This document shows positions 1 through 8,536 of a DNA stretch of 64,000 bases, one piece after another. The notes under the pieces were generated by a model. That model was not told where the DNA came from, did not search any database, and worked only from the letters and a program-made list of their open reading frames with translations. The stretch comes from Empedobacter falsenii (GTDB lineage: Bacteria; Bacteroidota; Bacteroidia; Flavobacteriales; Weeksellaceae), in NCBI RefSeq assembly GCF_013488205.1, contig NZ_CP040908.1, positions 2,916,001 to 2,980,000 on the forward strand. Direction: 5' to 3'. A program made the position numbers and the translations under genes. The first letter of the stretch is position 1. Each line of letters opens with the position of its first letter.

Positions 1-1496
1 TTTTGGGTAACAATCTGCAACTCCATATCATATTCGATTCCTTTTTCTACCGCATCTCTAAAGGCTTTCTTTATTTTTGGATAACTACTTTTTGCTTCAT
101 AAAAATTGAGTGCAGTTTCTACATTTGGTTCATAATCTGGTTCAACTTCATGGATTTTTTTCGTTATATCAGCCCAAATTAATTTTCGCTTCACTAAATC
201 ATATTTCCAACCTCCTACATTCGCAACTTCGTACGTATGATCTAGCAACTGACGAACACGATTAAGATCTCTTTCCAACAAAGTCCTTTGTGTCATATCC
301 ACAGCAGTACTCATTACAACAGGATTTCCTTCGTTATCTTTGTCCAAAATATTACTGTATAACCAATATGTTAACGAGCCATCTTTCTTAATCAAGCTCA
401 TCAAACCAGAATCTTGCTTTTTATTCAAAATCGTCTCTATATAGGTTTGATATTCTTTTTGATTAGATTTTGGAATTATTTTTTTCAGATTCAAATCTTT
501 TGCCTCATTTTCTGAATAGCCCATAGATTCTAATCCTGTCTTATTTATAGACAAAATATTTCCATCCAAATCATGAATTGTCATTAAACCAAGCGAAGAA
601 TTGAAGAAATTTCTAAACTTACGTTCGCTATTTTCTAATTCTACTTTTTTCGAATTTTCAAGCGTAATATCTCGACCAAAGAAAAAGATTTCGTTATCAA
701 TTTTCAAGTTAGATTTTGTATACCATTCCACTAACTTCCCTTCTTGAGATTCCGGAGAACACATCAAACATTTAAAATTGATTGAATCTGTATTATTTTT
801 AAGATTTGATAAATACGTATTAACTTTCTTCTTATCTTTTTCCGAAACAAAATCTAAAAAGTTTTCTGCAATAATTGTCTTTTCATCTTTTATTCCTAAA
901 ACCTCTTTAAAAGAAGGATTTATAGATTTTAGAACACCATTAATATCGGCAACTCCAATAAGATTATTAGATATTTTATAGATATTTTGAAAGTAAGAAG
1001 CGTCTTTTTTTCGCTTTTTACTAACCAATAATTTGGTAATATTTTTCCCAAGTTGAATCAATAAATTACGTTGTTTATCGTCTAACGTTCTTGGATAATG
1101 GTCGTTTACACACAATGTTCCCAACGCATTTCCATTATCATCAATCAACGGAACACCAGCATAGAACTGAATATTTGCAGCTTTTACACCAGCAATATTT
1201 TTTGCAGGTTCAAATTTCGTCACATCATCAATCACCAAAATTTCATTTTCTACCAAAGAAAATTGACATATCGTTTGTTGACGCGGAACAATATCTACCT
1301 CGATTCCACAATTTGCTTTAATCACTTGATAGTTTTCATCAAAAACAGAAACTAACGCAATTGGCGCATTACAAATCAAACTCGCAGCATTTGCAAAAAC
1401 TTCTAATTCTTCGTCTTTATCATGCGCTTGTAAATTATAATCGTAAACCGCTTGCAATCTTTGCTTTTCGTTCGTTGGGATGGGATAATTTTCCAT
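1..1496 (-). CDS. GAF/PAS multi-domain sensor protein, C-terminus outside window
   Basis: An open frame runs from the ATG at 1496 to the left edge without a stop, about 498 codons. Residues 20-160 look like a GAF domain (FANAASLICNAPIALVSVFD, then FYAGVPLIDDNGNALGTLC). Two PAS domains follow, roughly 168-275 and 288-405 (FRNFFNSSLGLMTIHDLDG, then YWLYSNILDKDNEGNPVVMS), and a third begins near 410 (VANVGGWKYDL). No signal peptide or membrane segment is visible, so a cytoplasmic redox or ligand sensor is likely. In this group such proteins usually end in a histidine kinase, but the output domain lies outside the window, so kinase activity is inferred only. Confidence 0.8.
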   Translation of the reverse strand, partial: MENYPIPTNEKQRLQAVYDYNLQAHDKDEELEVFANAASLICNAPIALVSVFDENYQVIKANCGIEVDIVPRQQTICQFSLVENEILVIDDVTKFEPAKNIAGVKAANIQFYAGVPLIDDNGNALGTLCVNDHYPRTLDDKQRNLLIQLGKNITKLLVSKKRKKDASYFQNIYKISNNLIGVADINGVLKSINPSFKEVLGIKDEKTIIAENFLDFVSEKDKKKVNTYLSNLKNNTDSINFKCLMCSPESQEGKLVEWYTKSNLKIDNEIFFFGRDITLENSKKVELENSERKFRNFFNSSLGLMTIHDLDGNILSINKTGLESMGYSENEAKDLNLKKIIPKSNQKEYQTYIETILNKKQDSGLMSLIKKDGSLTYWLYSNILDKDNEGNPVVMSTAVDMTQRTLLERDLNRVRQLLDHTYEVANVGGWKYDLVKRKLIWADITKKIHEVEPDYEPNVETALNFYEAKSSYPKIKKAFRDAVEKGIEYDMELQIVTQ

Positions 1497-1641
1497 TTAA
1501 ATAATAGCTATTTTAAAGGAAAGTAGAGGTGGTTAAAGATATTACATAAATCCAAATATTCGAAATCAATTATTTCTAAAAATCAAACCAACCTTTTTAT
1601 TCATAAAATCATCTCTATTATAAATCTAAACTTTAAAAAAT

Positions 1642-2286
1642 ATGAAAATCACAATCTCAACCCCATGCAAAGAAAAATTACGAGATGATAATTTTTGCGC
1701 AAAATGTCAACATAAAATTACTGACTTTTCTAACTTGACAAATGACGAAATTTCGAATGAATTTCAGAAAAAAAATGTTCATTGTGGTATTTTTCATCCA
1801 AGCCAATTAGGTCAAAATCTTTTCAAGAAAACGATTTCTAATGTTATGATTTTTTCTGCTTTAGGATTAATGAGTACTTCATCAAAAGCTCAAAAACATA
1901 ATATAGCTTGTCATGATAATCCATTCCCAATCAATAATTCTATAGAAAATGAATCGATTGAATTTAAAATAATTGTTGCAAAAAGTTCTAATTCTAGAAT
2001 TCAAGAGTTTTCTACTTTCCGATTATTGATTAATGGTGAATTGATAGAACAAACTTTAAAAGTTGGTGAAGAATACACTATAAAATGCGATATCCAAAAA
2101 GGTTTACCAATTGATATTCGATTAGCTTCAAACGAAAATATATCGGACATTACAAAAAGTTATACGAAACAAAATTTACCTAAAAAACTGAAATTTAACA
2201 CAAGTGATTTTGAGTTAAAAGGAAAAATTACAGGTGAAATTGTAACTACTCCGACAATACAAGGAATAATTGCTATTAAAAAATAG
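1642..2286 (+). CDS. Hypothetical protein with N-terminal Cys motif and one membrane segment
   Basis: 214 residues. The N-terminus reads MKITISTPCKEK followed by FCAKCQHKITDFSNLT, a Cys arrangement (C9, CAKC around 19-22) seen at the start of many uncharacterised Bacteroidota membrane proteins; it looks like a small metal-binding knuckle. A hydrophobic stretch around residues 64-82 (TISNVMIFSALGLMSTSS) follows, ending in an SKAQ that could be a cleavage site or simply the membrane exit. The remainder is soluble, probably beta-rich and exported. Some relatives have carboxypeptidase-regulatory-like repeats here, which I cannot confirm. No function is proposed. Confidence 0.65.
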   Translation: MKITISTPCKEKLRDDNFCAKCQHKITDFSNLTNDEISNEFQKKNVHCGIFHPSQLGQNLFKKTISNVMIFSALGLMSTSSKAQKHNIACHDNPFPINNSIENESIEFKIIVAKSSNSRIQEFSTFRLLINGELIEQTLKVGEEYTIKCDIQKGLPIDIRLASNENISDITKSYTKQNLPKKLKFNTSDFELKGKITGEIVTTPTIQGIIAIKK

Positions 2287-2310
2287 TTTTTTTGCTTTTA
2301 TGATTATTTT

Positions 2311-2400
2311 CTTACCTTGCTAACACAAAAGGGAATCGAGTGCAAATCTCGAGCTGTCGCGCAACTGTAAGTAGAGAAAAACTATAAGCCAGACCACTTT
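2311..2400 (+). promoter_or_regulatory. Cobalamin (AdoCbl) riboswitch aptamer
   Basis: The conserved B12-box elements appear in order: AAAGGGAA at about 2328, a TCGAG/CTCGA stem, then GCTGTCGCGCAACTGTAAG, and finally AAGCCAGACCAC near 2386. The usual CCCGCAACTGTAA is here CGCGCAACTGTAA, one substitution. It lies directly before cobT-cobS-cobC, the nucleotide-loop assembly genes, so control by adenosylcobalamin fits. The exact 5' limit of the aptamer is estimated. Confidence 0.88.
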
Positions 2401-2407
2401 TTAGATG

Positions 2408-2494
2408 ATGCTTTCGCGATTGAAGCTCAATCAAAACTACATGTATTTTATTATTTGTTGAATTGATTGCACTTGATTTCGAAAGCATTTTTTT
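2408..2494 (+). terminator. Terminator-like expression platform of the cobalamin riboswitch
   Basis: ATGCTTTCG at 2408-2416 can pair with CGAAAGCAT at 2480-2488, which is followed at once by a run of T to 2494. A smaller hairpin GATTGA/TCAATC (2418-2432) lies inside. This sits between the B12 aptamer and the cobT start at 2518, so the likely mode is ligand-induced premature termination. Masking of translation cannot be excluded. Confidence 0.55.
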
Positions 2495-2517
2495 ATTAAA
2501 ATTTAGTTTAGTATAAA

Positions 2518-3537
2518 ATGCAAAAAGAAGAAATTCAACACATTATTGATCTTAAAACAAAACCGCTTGGAGCTTTAGGTTTATTAGAAAAAATCGCACT
2601 TAAAATTAGTTTGGTTCAACAAAAAAAACAGTTAGAATTAATACAACCTCATCTAATTGTTTTCGCAAGCGATCACGGAATTGCACAATCTGGTGTTAGT
2701 GCGTATCCTGCGGAAGTTACGCCTCAAATGGTTTTTAATTTTCTAAATAATGGAGCGGCGATTAATGTTTTTTGCAATCAAAATAAGATTGATTTAACCA
2801 TTGTTGACGCTGGTGTGAATTATGATTTCGAAGATTATTCGGTTTTGAAAAATTGTAAAGTGACCAAATCAACCAAAAATTTCTTGTACGAACCTGCCAT
2901 GACCTTAGATCAATTGGAACAATGTTTTGATTACTCGAAGACAATTGTGGACGAAATCGCTCAAAACGGAACAAATATTATTGGTTTTGGCGAAATGGGA
3001 ATTGGGAACACTTCTTCTGCATCGATGCTTGTACATTATTTAACCGATTTACCTCTCGCACAATGTGTAGGACGCGGAACAGGTTTGAATGATGAGCAAT
3101 TACAGAATAAAATCAATATTCTAAATGAAGCGAAGAATACACATGAGAAAATTAATGATCCAAAACAAATTTTAGCCACTTTTGGAGGTTTTGAAGTTGC
3201 TCAAATGACAGCTGCAATGTTATCTGCTTACGAACATAATATGTTGTTGATGATTGATGGCTATATTGCTTCGGCTGCGTTTTTGGTTGCGTCTAAATTG
3301 AAACCAGAAATTCTAAATAATGCTATTTTTTGTCATCAAAGTGATGAATCTGGGCATCAATATTTGTTGAATTATTTCAACGAAGAACCAATTCTGAAAA
3401 TCAATTTACGTGTTGGCGAAGGAACAGGTTGCGCATTGGCTTATCCAATTATCAAAAGTGCAGTGAATTTCTACAATGATATGGCGAGTTTCGAATCAGC
3501 AGGCGTGAGTAACAAAGAAACTCAAGTAGAATGCTAA
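2518..3537 (+). CDS. cobT: Nicotinate-nucleotide--dimethylbenzimidazole phosphoribosyltransferase
   Basis: Transfers phosphoribose from nicotinate mononucleotide to dimethylbenzimidazole, giving alpha-ribazole phosphate for the lower cobalamin ligand. 339 residues, normal family length. Family marks are ASDHGIAQSGVSAYP near residue 50, GFGEMGIGNTSSAS in the middle and VGEGTGCALAYP near 299-310; E301 matches the catalytic glutamate known for this family. First gene after the B12 riboswitch; its end overlaps cobS by 7 bp, so the three genes are almost surely one operon. No bluB- or cobU-like gene is next to it. Confidence 0.96.
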   Translation: MQKEEIQHIIDLKTKPLGALGLLEKIALKISLVQQKKQLELIQPHLIVFASDHGIAQSGVSAYPAEVTPQMVFNFLNNGAAINVFCNQNKIDLTIVDAGVNYDFEDYSVLKNCKVTKSTKNFLYEPAMTLDQLEQCFDYSKTIVDEIAQNGTNIIGFGEMGIGNTSSASMLVHYLTDLPLAQCVGRGTGLNDEQLQNKINILNEAKNTHEKINDPKQILATFGGFEVAQMTAAMLSAYEHNMLLMIDGYIASAAFLVASKLKPEILNNAIFCHQSDESGHQYLLNYFNEEPILKINLRVGEGTGCALAYPIIKSAVNFYNDMASFESAGVSNKETQVEC

Positions 3538-4307
3538 AAAAAGAAATCACTTATTTTTTAACAGCGTTGATGTTTTTTACACGAATTCCAATTCCGTTCA
3601 AAATTCCATACAGCAACGAAATTATGAATCAATCACAGAAATATTATGCGGCAATTGGTTTATTGGTTGGTATTTTTAATGCATTAATTTATACGATTTG
3701 TCAGTTTATTTTACCAGTTGATATCGCCATTATTATCACAATGATTGCAAGCGTTTTACTGACTGGCGCCTTTCATGAAGACGGTTTTACAGATGTTTGT
3801 GATAGTTTCGGAGGTGGTTATGGTAAAGAAAAAATCTTGATGATTATGAAAGATAGCCGAATTGGAGCTTATGGTGTAATAGGCGTTATCTTATTATTAT
3901 TATTAAAATTCACATCACTTCAACACATTGCCGAAAATAACTTTTGGTTGATGATTTTCAGCTTGATCGCAGCACATTCGGTTAGTCGCTTTTTTTCTGG
4001 AATGATGATTTACACCCACGAATATGTAACAGATATTGACAAAAGTAAATCGAAACCGATGGCAAATAAAGCACTTCCGATAAAAAATCTTGTCATTAGT
4101 TTTCTTTTCTGTCTTGTGCCTTTTATTGTTTTTGGCGAATGGAAATTCTTGTTGATTTTACCACTTTGTTACACAGGAAAAGTTTATTTAGGCTGGTATT
4201 TCAAAAAATATATTGGCGGATATACGGGCGATTGCTTGGGAACTGTGCAACAAGTTACCGAAGTTTTGTTTTATCTTGGTATTTTAATTCTATGCAAGTT
4301 TCTGTAA
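3531..4307 (+). CDS. cobS: Adenosylcobinamide-GDP ribazoletransferase (cobalamin synthase)
   Basis: Integral membrane enzyme joining adenosylcobinamide-GDP with alpha-ribazole (phosphate). 258 residues with six or more hydrophobic segments. The acidic catalytic region GAFHEDGFTDVCDSFGGG lies near residues 82-100, and the N-terminus shows the usual FFTRIPIP motif. It overlaps cobT by 7 bp and cobC by 16 bp. The operon lacks cobU/cobP, the kinase/guanylyltransferase that makes its substrate, so that gene must be elsewhere or the cell relies on other sources. Confidence 0.95.
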   Translation: MLKKEITYFLTALMFFTRIPIPFKIPYSNEIMNQSQKYYAAIGLLVGIFNALIYTICQFILPVDIAIIITMIASVLLTGAFHEDGFTDVCDSFGGGYGKEKILMIMKDSRIGAYGVIGVILLLLLKFTSLQHIAENNFWLMIFSLIAAHSVSRFFSGMMIYTHEYVTDIDKSKSKPMANKALPIKNLVISFLFCLVPFIVFGEWKFLLILPLCYTGKVYLGWYFKKYIGGYTGDCLGTVQQVTEVLFYLGILILCKFL

Positions 4308-4852
4308 TTCGACATACAAAAGTTAATGTTCCTTCATCAGTTTGTTACGGGCAAACTGATGTGGAATTAACTGACTCTTTTCATCAAGAAGTGGTACAAA
4401 TTCATACTAAACTTGAAAACGATTTTGAGGTAATTTTTTCAAGTCCGTTAAGTCGTTGTCAACGATTGGCAGAAACTTTCTCGAATGAAATTATTTTTGA
4501 TGATCGATTAAAAGAATTCAATTTTGGAGATTGGGAAATGAAATCATGGAACGAAATTCCTTCGGAAGAGATAGAACCTTGGTACGACGATTTTGTCAAA
4601 ACTAAAACGCCAAATGGCGAATCGATGCAAGAAATGTCTGCCCGTTTTTTTGATTTTATGGACGAATTACGAAATGCTCAATACGAAAAAGTATTAATTG
4701 TTGCGCATGGTGGAATCATTCGTTTGATGTGGTGTTATTTGTTGCAAATTCCAATCAAAAATGCATTCAAAATTCCTGTAAATTATGGCGAAATATTTCA
4801 GTTTAATTTAGGAAAAACGAATGAAGAAGATTTTATTTTGAGAAAAGAATAG
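4292..4852 (+). CDS. cobC: Alpha-ribazole phosphatase, histidine phosphatase superfamily
   Basis: 186 residues from the ATG at 4292. A longer upstream start would read through the 3' end of cobS and adds a sequence without family features, so 4292 is preferred. The catalytic RHTKV motif (phosphohistidine) is at residues 6-10, SSPLSRCQRLAE follows, then FNFGDWE and the second histidine in VAHGGIIR. It removes the 5' phosphate of alpha-ribazole phosphate. Third gene of the riboswitch-controlled operon, overlapping cobS by 16 bp. A broad-specificity phosphatase would look similar, but context favours CobC. Confidence 0.88.
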   Translation: MQVSVIRHTKVNVPSSVCYGQTDVELTDSFHQEVVQIHTKLENDFEVIFSSPLSRCQRLAETFSNEIIFDDRLKEFNFGDWEMKSWNEIPSEEIEPWYDDFVKTKTPNGESMQEMSARFFDFMDELRNAQYEKVLIVAHGGIIRLMWCYLLQIPIKNAFKIPVNYGEIFQFNLGKTNEEDFILRKE

Positions 4853-4853
4853 A

Positions 4854-5570
4854 TTACAAACATTTTATCTTTTCTAACGACTTCCATTCATGCTCGATAT
4901 TTGTCATAAGAATTGCATTATCAAACTGAACAGAACCTTTTGGGAAAATCGTTTCATCTTCAAAAAAGCTTGATTTTACATGTGAAACTTCCAAAGGTTC
5001 TACTTCCCAATTATAGGTTTCGAGTTTTAAACCTTCAAAATTATTTCCATTTGGAGAATAACCGACAGAACCATACTCGAAGAATTTTGACACCTCATCC
5101 AACGTTTCGAAAATCGAATTAGAATTAAATTCAAAAGCTTTTTTAGCATCAATTTCAATTCGTGTATCGTCAGAACTCGTGAAATCTAAATGATAATTAT
5201 CGTTTTCTTCTATAACATTAAACTTCGCAAAATAATGTTTGCCAGGAAAAACTCGACCACCAACAAGTGCATTCAATTTTAGCGAAGTATCTCGCCTCGG
5301 AATATATACACCTTCTTTTGTCACGCCATTTTCATCCCATTCAACCGCAATTCGATGCGCTGCATTTTCAGAATTCACTCCTACAAAATCAGGCAAACCT
5401 TTTGGTTTTATATCTTTCAATCGGATCAAACAAATTCCTGCAATTGCTTTTCCTTTGTACAATTTTAGACGAAAAGGTCGGGGCAAAATCTTCTCAATAT
5501 AGTGTGGTTCTACACAAAAATTGATTAACATTCTGCGTTCTATAATACCATGAATTGTAGGAATTTTCAT
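4854..5570 (-). CDS. DUF2071 (YqjF-like) family protein
   Basis: 238 residues. The pattern of RRMLINFCVEPHYIEKILP at the start, followed by GKAIAGICLIRL and RRDTSLKLNALVGGRVFPG, matches the DUF2071/YqjF family, which has an acetoacetate-decarboxylase-like fold. The substrate is unknown. No signal peptide. It converges on cobC with only one base between the stops and overlaps the upstream 110-residue gene by 4 bp, so those two are probably co-transcribed. Confidence 0.75.
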   Translation of the reverse strand: MKIPTIHGIIERRMLINFCVEPHYIEKILPRPFRLKLYKGKAIAGICLIRLKDIKPKGLPDFVGVNSENAAHRIAVEWDENGVTKEGVYIPRRDTSLKLNALVGGRVFPGKHYFAKFNVIEENDNYHLDFTSSDDTRIEIDAKKAFEFNSNSIFETLDEVSKFFEYGSVGYSPNGNNFEGLKLETYNWEVEPLEVSHVKSSFFEDETIFPKGSVQFDNAILMTNIEHEWKSLEKIKCL

Positions 5571-5899
5571 AACTCTATTTTATTATTTTCAACAAATTCA
5601 TTAATAATTGATTTGAGATTTCGTGTTACATCAAACTCTAAAATATTTTTTACTGACATCAAGCTTTCTATTTTCCAAGCGTCATTTATAGAATTATATG
5701 AATCTAATTTAGAAACTAAATTTTGATAAAAAATATCGTCTCCAATTTCCATTTCAAGTTTATTTATAAATTCATTTATTGTAATCGATTCTTCGGGCCA
5801 ATCATTTTCTGCATCAAAAAGTTTAATTGCAATCGTAAAATCTACTTTCGACTTGAAATTATTTCTTTCAATTAGTATTAATAACTCATCAAATGTCAT
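5567..5899 (-). CDS. Small hypothetical protein
   Basis: 110 residues, acidic and mostly helical, no signal peptide or membrane segment. I do not recognise a family. It overlaps the DUF2071 start by 4 bp (ATGA-type junction), which suggests translational coupling. ENDWPEESITINEFINKLE is the most distinctive stretch. Confidence 0.55.
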   Translation of the reverse strand: MTFDELLILIERNNFKSKVDFTIAIKLFDAENDWPEESITINEFINKLEMEIGDDIFYQNLVSKLDSYNSINDAWKIESLMSVKNILEFDVTRNLKSIINEFVENNKIEL

Positions 5900-6000
5900 T
5901 CAAATTATATTTTTCCCTAATTTCTCAAAAAAAATCAACAAGTCAAATATTTCAAAATTAATTTATTAGAAAAAAGTTGTAAAATTTATTCGAAAAACAC

Positions 6001-6032
6001 TTGCAAAAGTAATATTAATGACCTTATATTTG
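6001..6032 (+). promoter_or_regulatory. Promoter of tRNA cluster (Bacteroidota-type)
   Basis: TATATTTG at 6025-6032 fits the TAnnTTTG -7 box of the Bacteroidota primary sigma factor; TTGC at 6001-6004 could be the -33 element. The sequence TATATTTGCACTCACAA, 10 bp before the tRNA, recurs before the second tRNA cluster at 37340-37358 on the other strand, which supports function. Confidence 0.6.
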
Positions 6033-6042
6033 CACTCACAAC

Positions 6043-6115
6043 GCGGGAATAGCTCAATTGGTAGAGCGTCAGCCTTCCAAGCTGAATGTTGCGAGTTCGA
6101 GTCTCGTTTCCCGCT
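6043..6115 (+). tRNA. tRNA-Gly (UCC)
   Basis: 73 nt cloverleaf: acceptor GCGGGAA/TTCCCGC, D-arm AGCTCAATTGGTAGAGC, anticodon stem TCAGC/GCTGA with loop CTTCCAA (anticodon TCC), T-loop GTTCGAGTC, discriminator T. No encoded CCA. Identical to the copies at 6258 and 37267. Confidence 0.97.
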
Positions 6116-6147
6116 CTTTGAAATATTAAATTCAAAAATCAAATTTT

Positions 6148-6231
6148 GCCTTGGTGGTGGAATTGGTAGACACGCAGGACTTAAAATCCTGTGTCCATTA
6201 GGACGTGCGGGTTCAAGTCCCGCCTGAGGTA
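6148..6231 (+). tRNA. tRNA-Leu (UAA)
   Basis: 84 nt class II tRNA. Anticodon stem CAGGA/TCCTG with loop CTTAAAA gives anticodon TAA. A long variable arm (GTGTCCATTAGGACGT) and T-arm GCGGG/CCCGC are present; discriminator A. The acceptor stem includes wobble pairs, with G1 opposite U72. The same sequence occurs at 37160-37243. Confidence 0.96.
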
Positions 6232-6257
6232 CTTTTTAATTTGATTTGAAAATTTAC

Positions 6258-6330
6258 GCGGGAATAGCTCAATTGGTAGAGCGTCAGCCTTCCAAGCTGA
6301 ATGTTGCGAGTTCGAGTCTCGTTTCCCGCT
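6258..6330 (+). tRNA. tRNA-Gly (UCC), second copy
   Basis: Identical 73 nt to the copy at 6043, including the two bases AC before it. Third gene of the Gly-Leu-Gly cluster and followed directly by a strong terminator. Confidence 0.97.
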
Positions 6331-6334
6331 CTGT

Positions 6335-6365
6335 AAAAGCCGAAGATTAATCTTCGGCTTTTTTT
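6335..6365 (+). terminator. Terminator of tRNA cluster
   Basis: AGCCGAAGA/TCTTCGGCT stem with TTAA loop followed by a T-run, directly after the last tRNA. Confidence 0.85.
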
Positions 6366-6396
6366 ATTTAGAAAAAATTTGATTCCAAAACATAAA

Positions 6397-6426
6397 AAAA
6401 CCTTAAACAATAACGTTTAAGGTTTT
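6397..6426 (-). terminator. Terminator of DUF3817 gene
   Basis: AAAACCTTAAAC/GTTTAAGGTTTT inverted repeat, 24 bp beyond the stop of the minus-strand gene, with an A-run on the plus strand that is a T-run for that gene. Confidence 0.7.
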
Positions 6427-6449
6427 ACTTTTTTATCTAAATTGTTGTC

Positions 6450-6761
6450 TTATTTCGCTTCTTCAGACAACATTTGTTTGTATTTTTTACCTTCAATTAA
6501 TCTTTTTTCTGCCCAAATTGTTCCTCCAGGAATAACTGCAGCAACAAAAAAGATCATAAAAATTTTCCAAGACCAATTGTATTTTTCCTTCAATAAATAA
6601 ACCAATATAATATAAGCTACAAACAATCCTCCGTGTACGCGTCCTGCGTACGTTACCCAAGTCGGATCTTCCCAAATATATTTCATTGGCATTGCGATAA
6701 AAAACAAAACTATCGCAGAAATAGCTTCTAAATATCCAGTAATTTTAAATAATTTCAACAT
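6450..6761 (-). CDS. DUF3817 family membrane protein
   Basis: 103 residues with three hydrophobic segments (around 10-27, 45-60, 67-84). Family marks are the N-terminal FKITGYLEAISAIVLFF, RVHGGLFVAYIILVY and a PGGT before the last charged segment, as in DUF3817 proteins. Predicted to sit in the inner membrane; function unknown. Monocistronic, with its own terminator. Confidence 0.8.
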   Translation of the reverse strand: MLKLFKITGYLEAISAIVLFFIAMPMKYIWEDPTWVTYAGRVHGGLFVAYIILVYLLKEKYNWSWKIFMIFFVAAVIPGGTIWAEKRLIEGKKYKQMLSEEAK

Positions 6762-6869
6762 TCATCTTAAATTTGAAGTCAAAAATAATTTTTAATTTTC
6801 AAATGAACACTAATAGATATCAGTAAAACAAATACTTAACATCTATTTTACACGTTATTATAAGCAACA

Positions 6870-8498
6870 ATGCGATTTTTAGTTTACATATTTCTCTTTT
6901 TTTTCCAAACAATTTTGCTTTTTGGGCAAGAAAAAACGTATCATTTTTTTCGTTATAATGATGATTCAAAATCGTATACAAAAGATTTCGAAAGCAAAAA
7001 TCTTGATTCATCTTTAGATTCGCTTCAAAAAACGGGTTATTATACTTTGACGATTGATTCGATAAAAAATGAAAAAGTTTATCTAAATAAAGGAAAATTG
7101 CACCAAACAATTTGGGTGAAGAACAATGAATTGTTCGAAAATAAAAATAATTATTTCCCAACAAATAATTTAGATTCTATTCTAAATAAAATCGCCAAAA
7201 TCAACACTAATCAAGGTTATCCGTTTGCGCAAATAAAACTTGTTTCGAATGGTTTTGAAGAAAATGAACAGAAAATTGAATTGGTTTTAGACAAAGGAAA
7301 TCAGCGCAAAATTGATGGTGTAAAATTGGTTGGTTACGAAAAATTATCCAAAGGTTATTTGCGTCATGGACTTAATATAAAAACCGGCGAAGTCTACAAT
7401 GAACAGAAGTTGGCAACGATTTCGACATTAATGCAACAAACCAATTATATTGCAGAAGCGCAATTACCACAAACTTTATTTAAGCTCGATTCGACGATTT
7501 TATATTTGTATCCTCGCAAAGTGAATTCAAATTATTTTGATGGTGTTTTAGGTTTTGGAACTGATGATAACGGCGATTTTAGATTGAACGGAAATGTACA
7601 ACTTTCGTTAAATAATGTGTTCAATAGTTTAGAGGAAATCAGGTTAAATTGGATTGGAACAGCGAATAAAAATACGTCGTTGAATATTGGTGTTAAAGTG
7701 CCTTATTTGTTCAAATCTGCGATTGGTTCGGAAACTAATTTCAAGCTTTTCAAGCAAGATTCTGTTTTTGTGAATTTGGATTTTTCGGAGCGATTATTTT
7801 ATCAACTCAACCTCAACTCGAATATTGGTGTGAGCGGAATTATACAATCGTCTAACTTTTTGTTGGAAGATGATTCTTATCTAAAATCGAGCTACGACGA
7901 TTATTCGAAAATTGGTTTTGGTTTGAGTTATCACTATTTCCTGAAACATCCTTTTCGTTTGATGGAAGGAAAATCGATGTTGAATGTTGCGGTAAATTCG
8001 ATTCGTAAAAAAGAAAAGAATTTTTCGTGGACAGAAGATTTGGAAAATAAAACCGTCAATCAAGTTGAAGTTGGTCTAAAAACGTTTCGTTTGTTCGAAT
8101 TATCCAAAAAGCATTTCTTAAAAGCTGGTGCAGAGTTTAGAGGTTTACTCACGAAAGACGATGATTTTTCCGAAAACGAATTGTACAGAATTGGTGGTTT
8201 CGGGAGTTTTAGAGGTTTTAACGAAGAAAGTATTACGGCAAATATGTACGGATTTCTGAGTGCAGATTATCGTTTTGTTCCAAGCGAAGCTTTTTATATT
8301 GGGCTTTTCGCCGATTATGGTTTTATTGATAACAAACGCGCAAATCTGAACACTTCTTTATTAAGTTTAGGAACTGGAATTTCTTTTTTAACGAAAATGG
8401 GAATTTTTAATTTGAGTTATGCAGTTGGTAAAACAGACGAAACTTCTTTCGACTTCAAAGAATCTAAAATCCATTTTGGGATATTAAGTCAGTTTTAA
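6870..8498 (+). CDS. BamA/TamA-family outer membrane beta-barrel protein
   Basis: 542 residues with an N-terminal signal (MRFLVYIFLFFFQTILLFGQ). Residues about 75-200 contain POTRA-like units (LDSILNKIAKINTNQGYPFA, then KLVGYEKLSKGYLRHGLNIK). The rest is rich in alternating aromatic strands with a GGFGSFRGFNEESITANMYG segment, like the conserved barrel motif of the Omp85 family, and it ends in Phe as barrels do. It is shorter than BamA (about 800+), so a TamA-like accessory or patatin-less relative is likely. Role in outer membrane protein or lipid transport is inferred. Confidence 0.8.
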   Translation: MRFLVYIFLFFFQTILLFGQEKTYHFFRYNDDSKSYTKDFESKNLDSSLDSLQKTGYYTLTIDSIKNEKVYLNKGKLHQTIWVKNNELFENKNNYFPTNNLDSILNKIAKINTNQGYPFAQIKLVSNGFEENEQKIELVLDKGNQRKIDGVKLVGYEKLSKGYLRHGLNIKTGEVYNEQKLATISTLMQQTNYIAEAQLPQTLFKLDSTILYLYPRKVNSNYFDGVLGFGTDDNGDFRLNGNVQLSLNNVFNSLEEIRLNWIGTANKNTSLNIGVKVPYLFKSAIGSETNFKLFKQDSVFVNLDFSERLFYQLNLNSNIGVSGIIQSSNFLLEDDSYLKSSYDDYSKIGFGLSYHYFLKHPFRLMEGKSMLNVAVNSIRKKEKNFSWTEDLENKTVNQVEVGLKTFRLFELSKKHFLKAGAEFRGLLTKDDDFSENELYRIGGFGSFRGFNEESITANMYGFLSADYRFVPSEAFYIGLFADYGFIDNKRANLNTSLLSLGTGISFLTKMGIFNLSYAVGKTDETSFDFKESKIHFGILSQF

Positions 8499-8536
8499 AA
8501 AAAATATTTTACTTTAATTTCTATAAACATTTAATA

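Noticed and set aside
4139-4291. Longer start for cobC
   Set aside because: It overlaps cobS in another frame for over 150 bp, and the RHTKV motif needs to be near the N-terminus as given by the ATG at 4292.
6018-6410. Small open frames over the tRNA cluster on both strands
   Set aside because: They read through tRNA genes and have no protein-like features.
6820-7164. Minus-strand 114-codon frame
   Set aside because: Antisense shadow of the BamA/TamA-like gene; no signal or motif.
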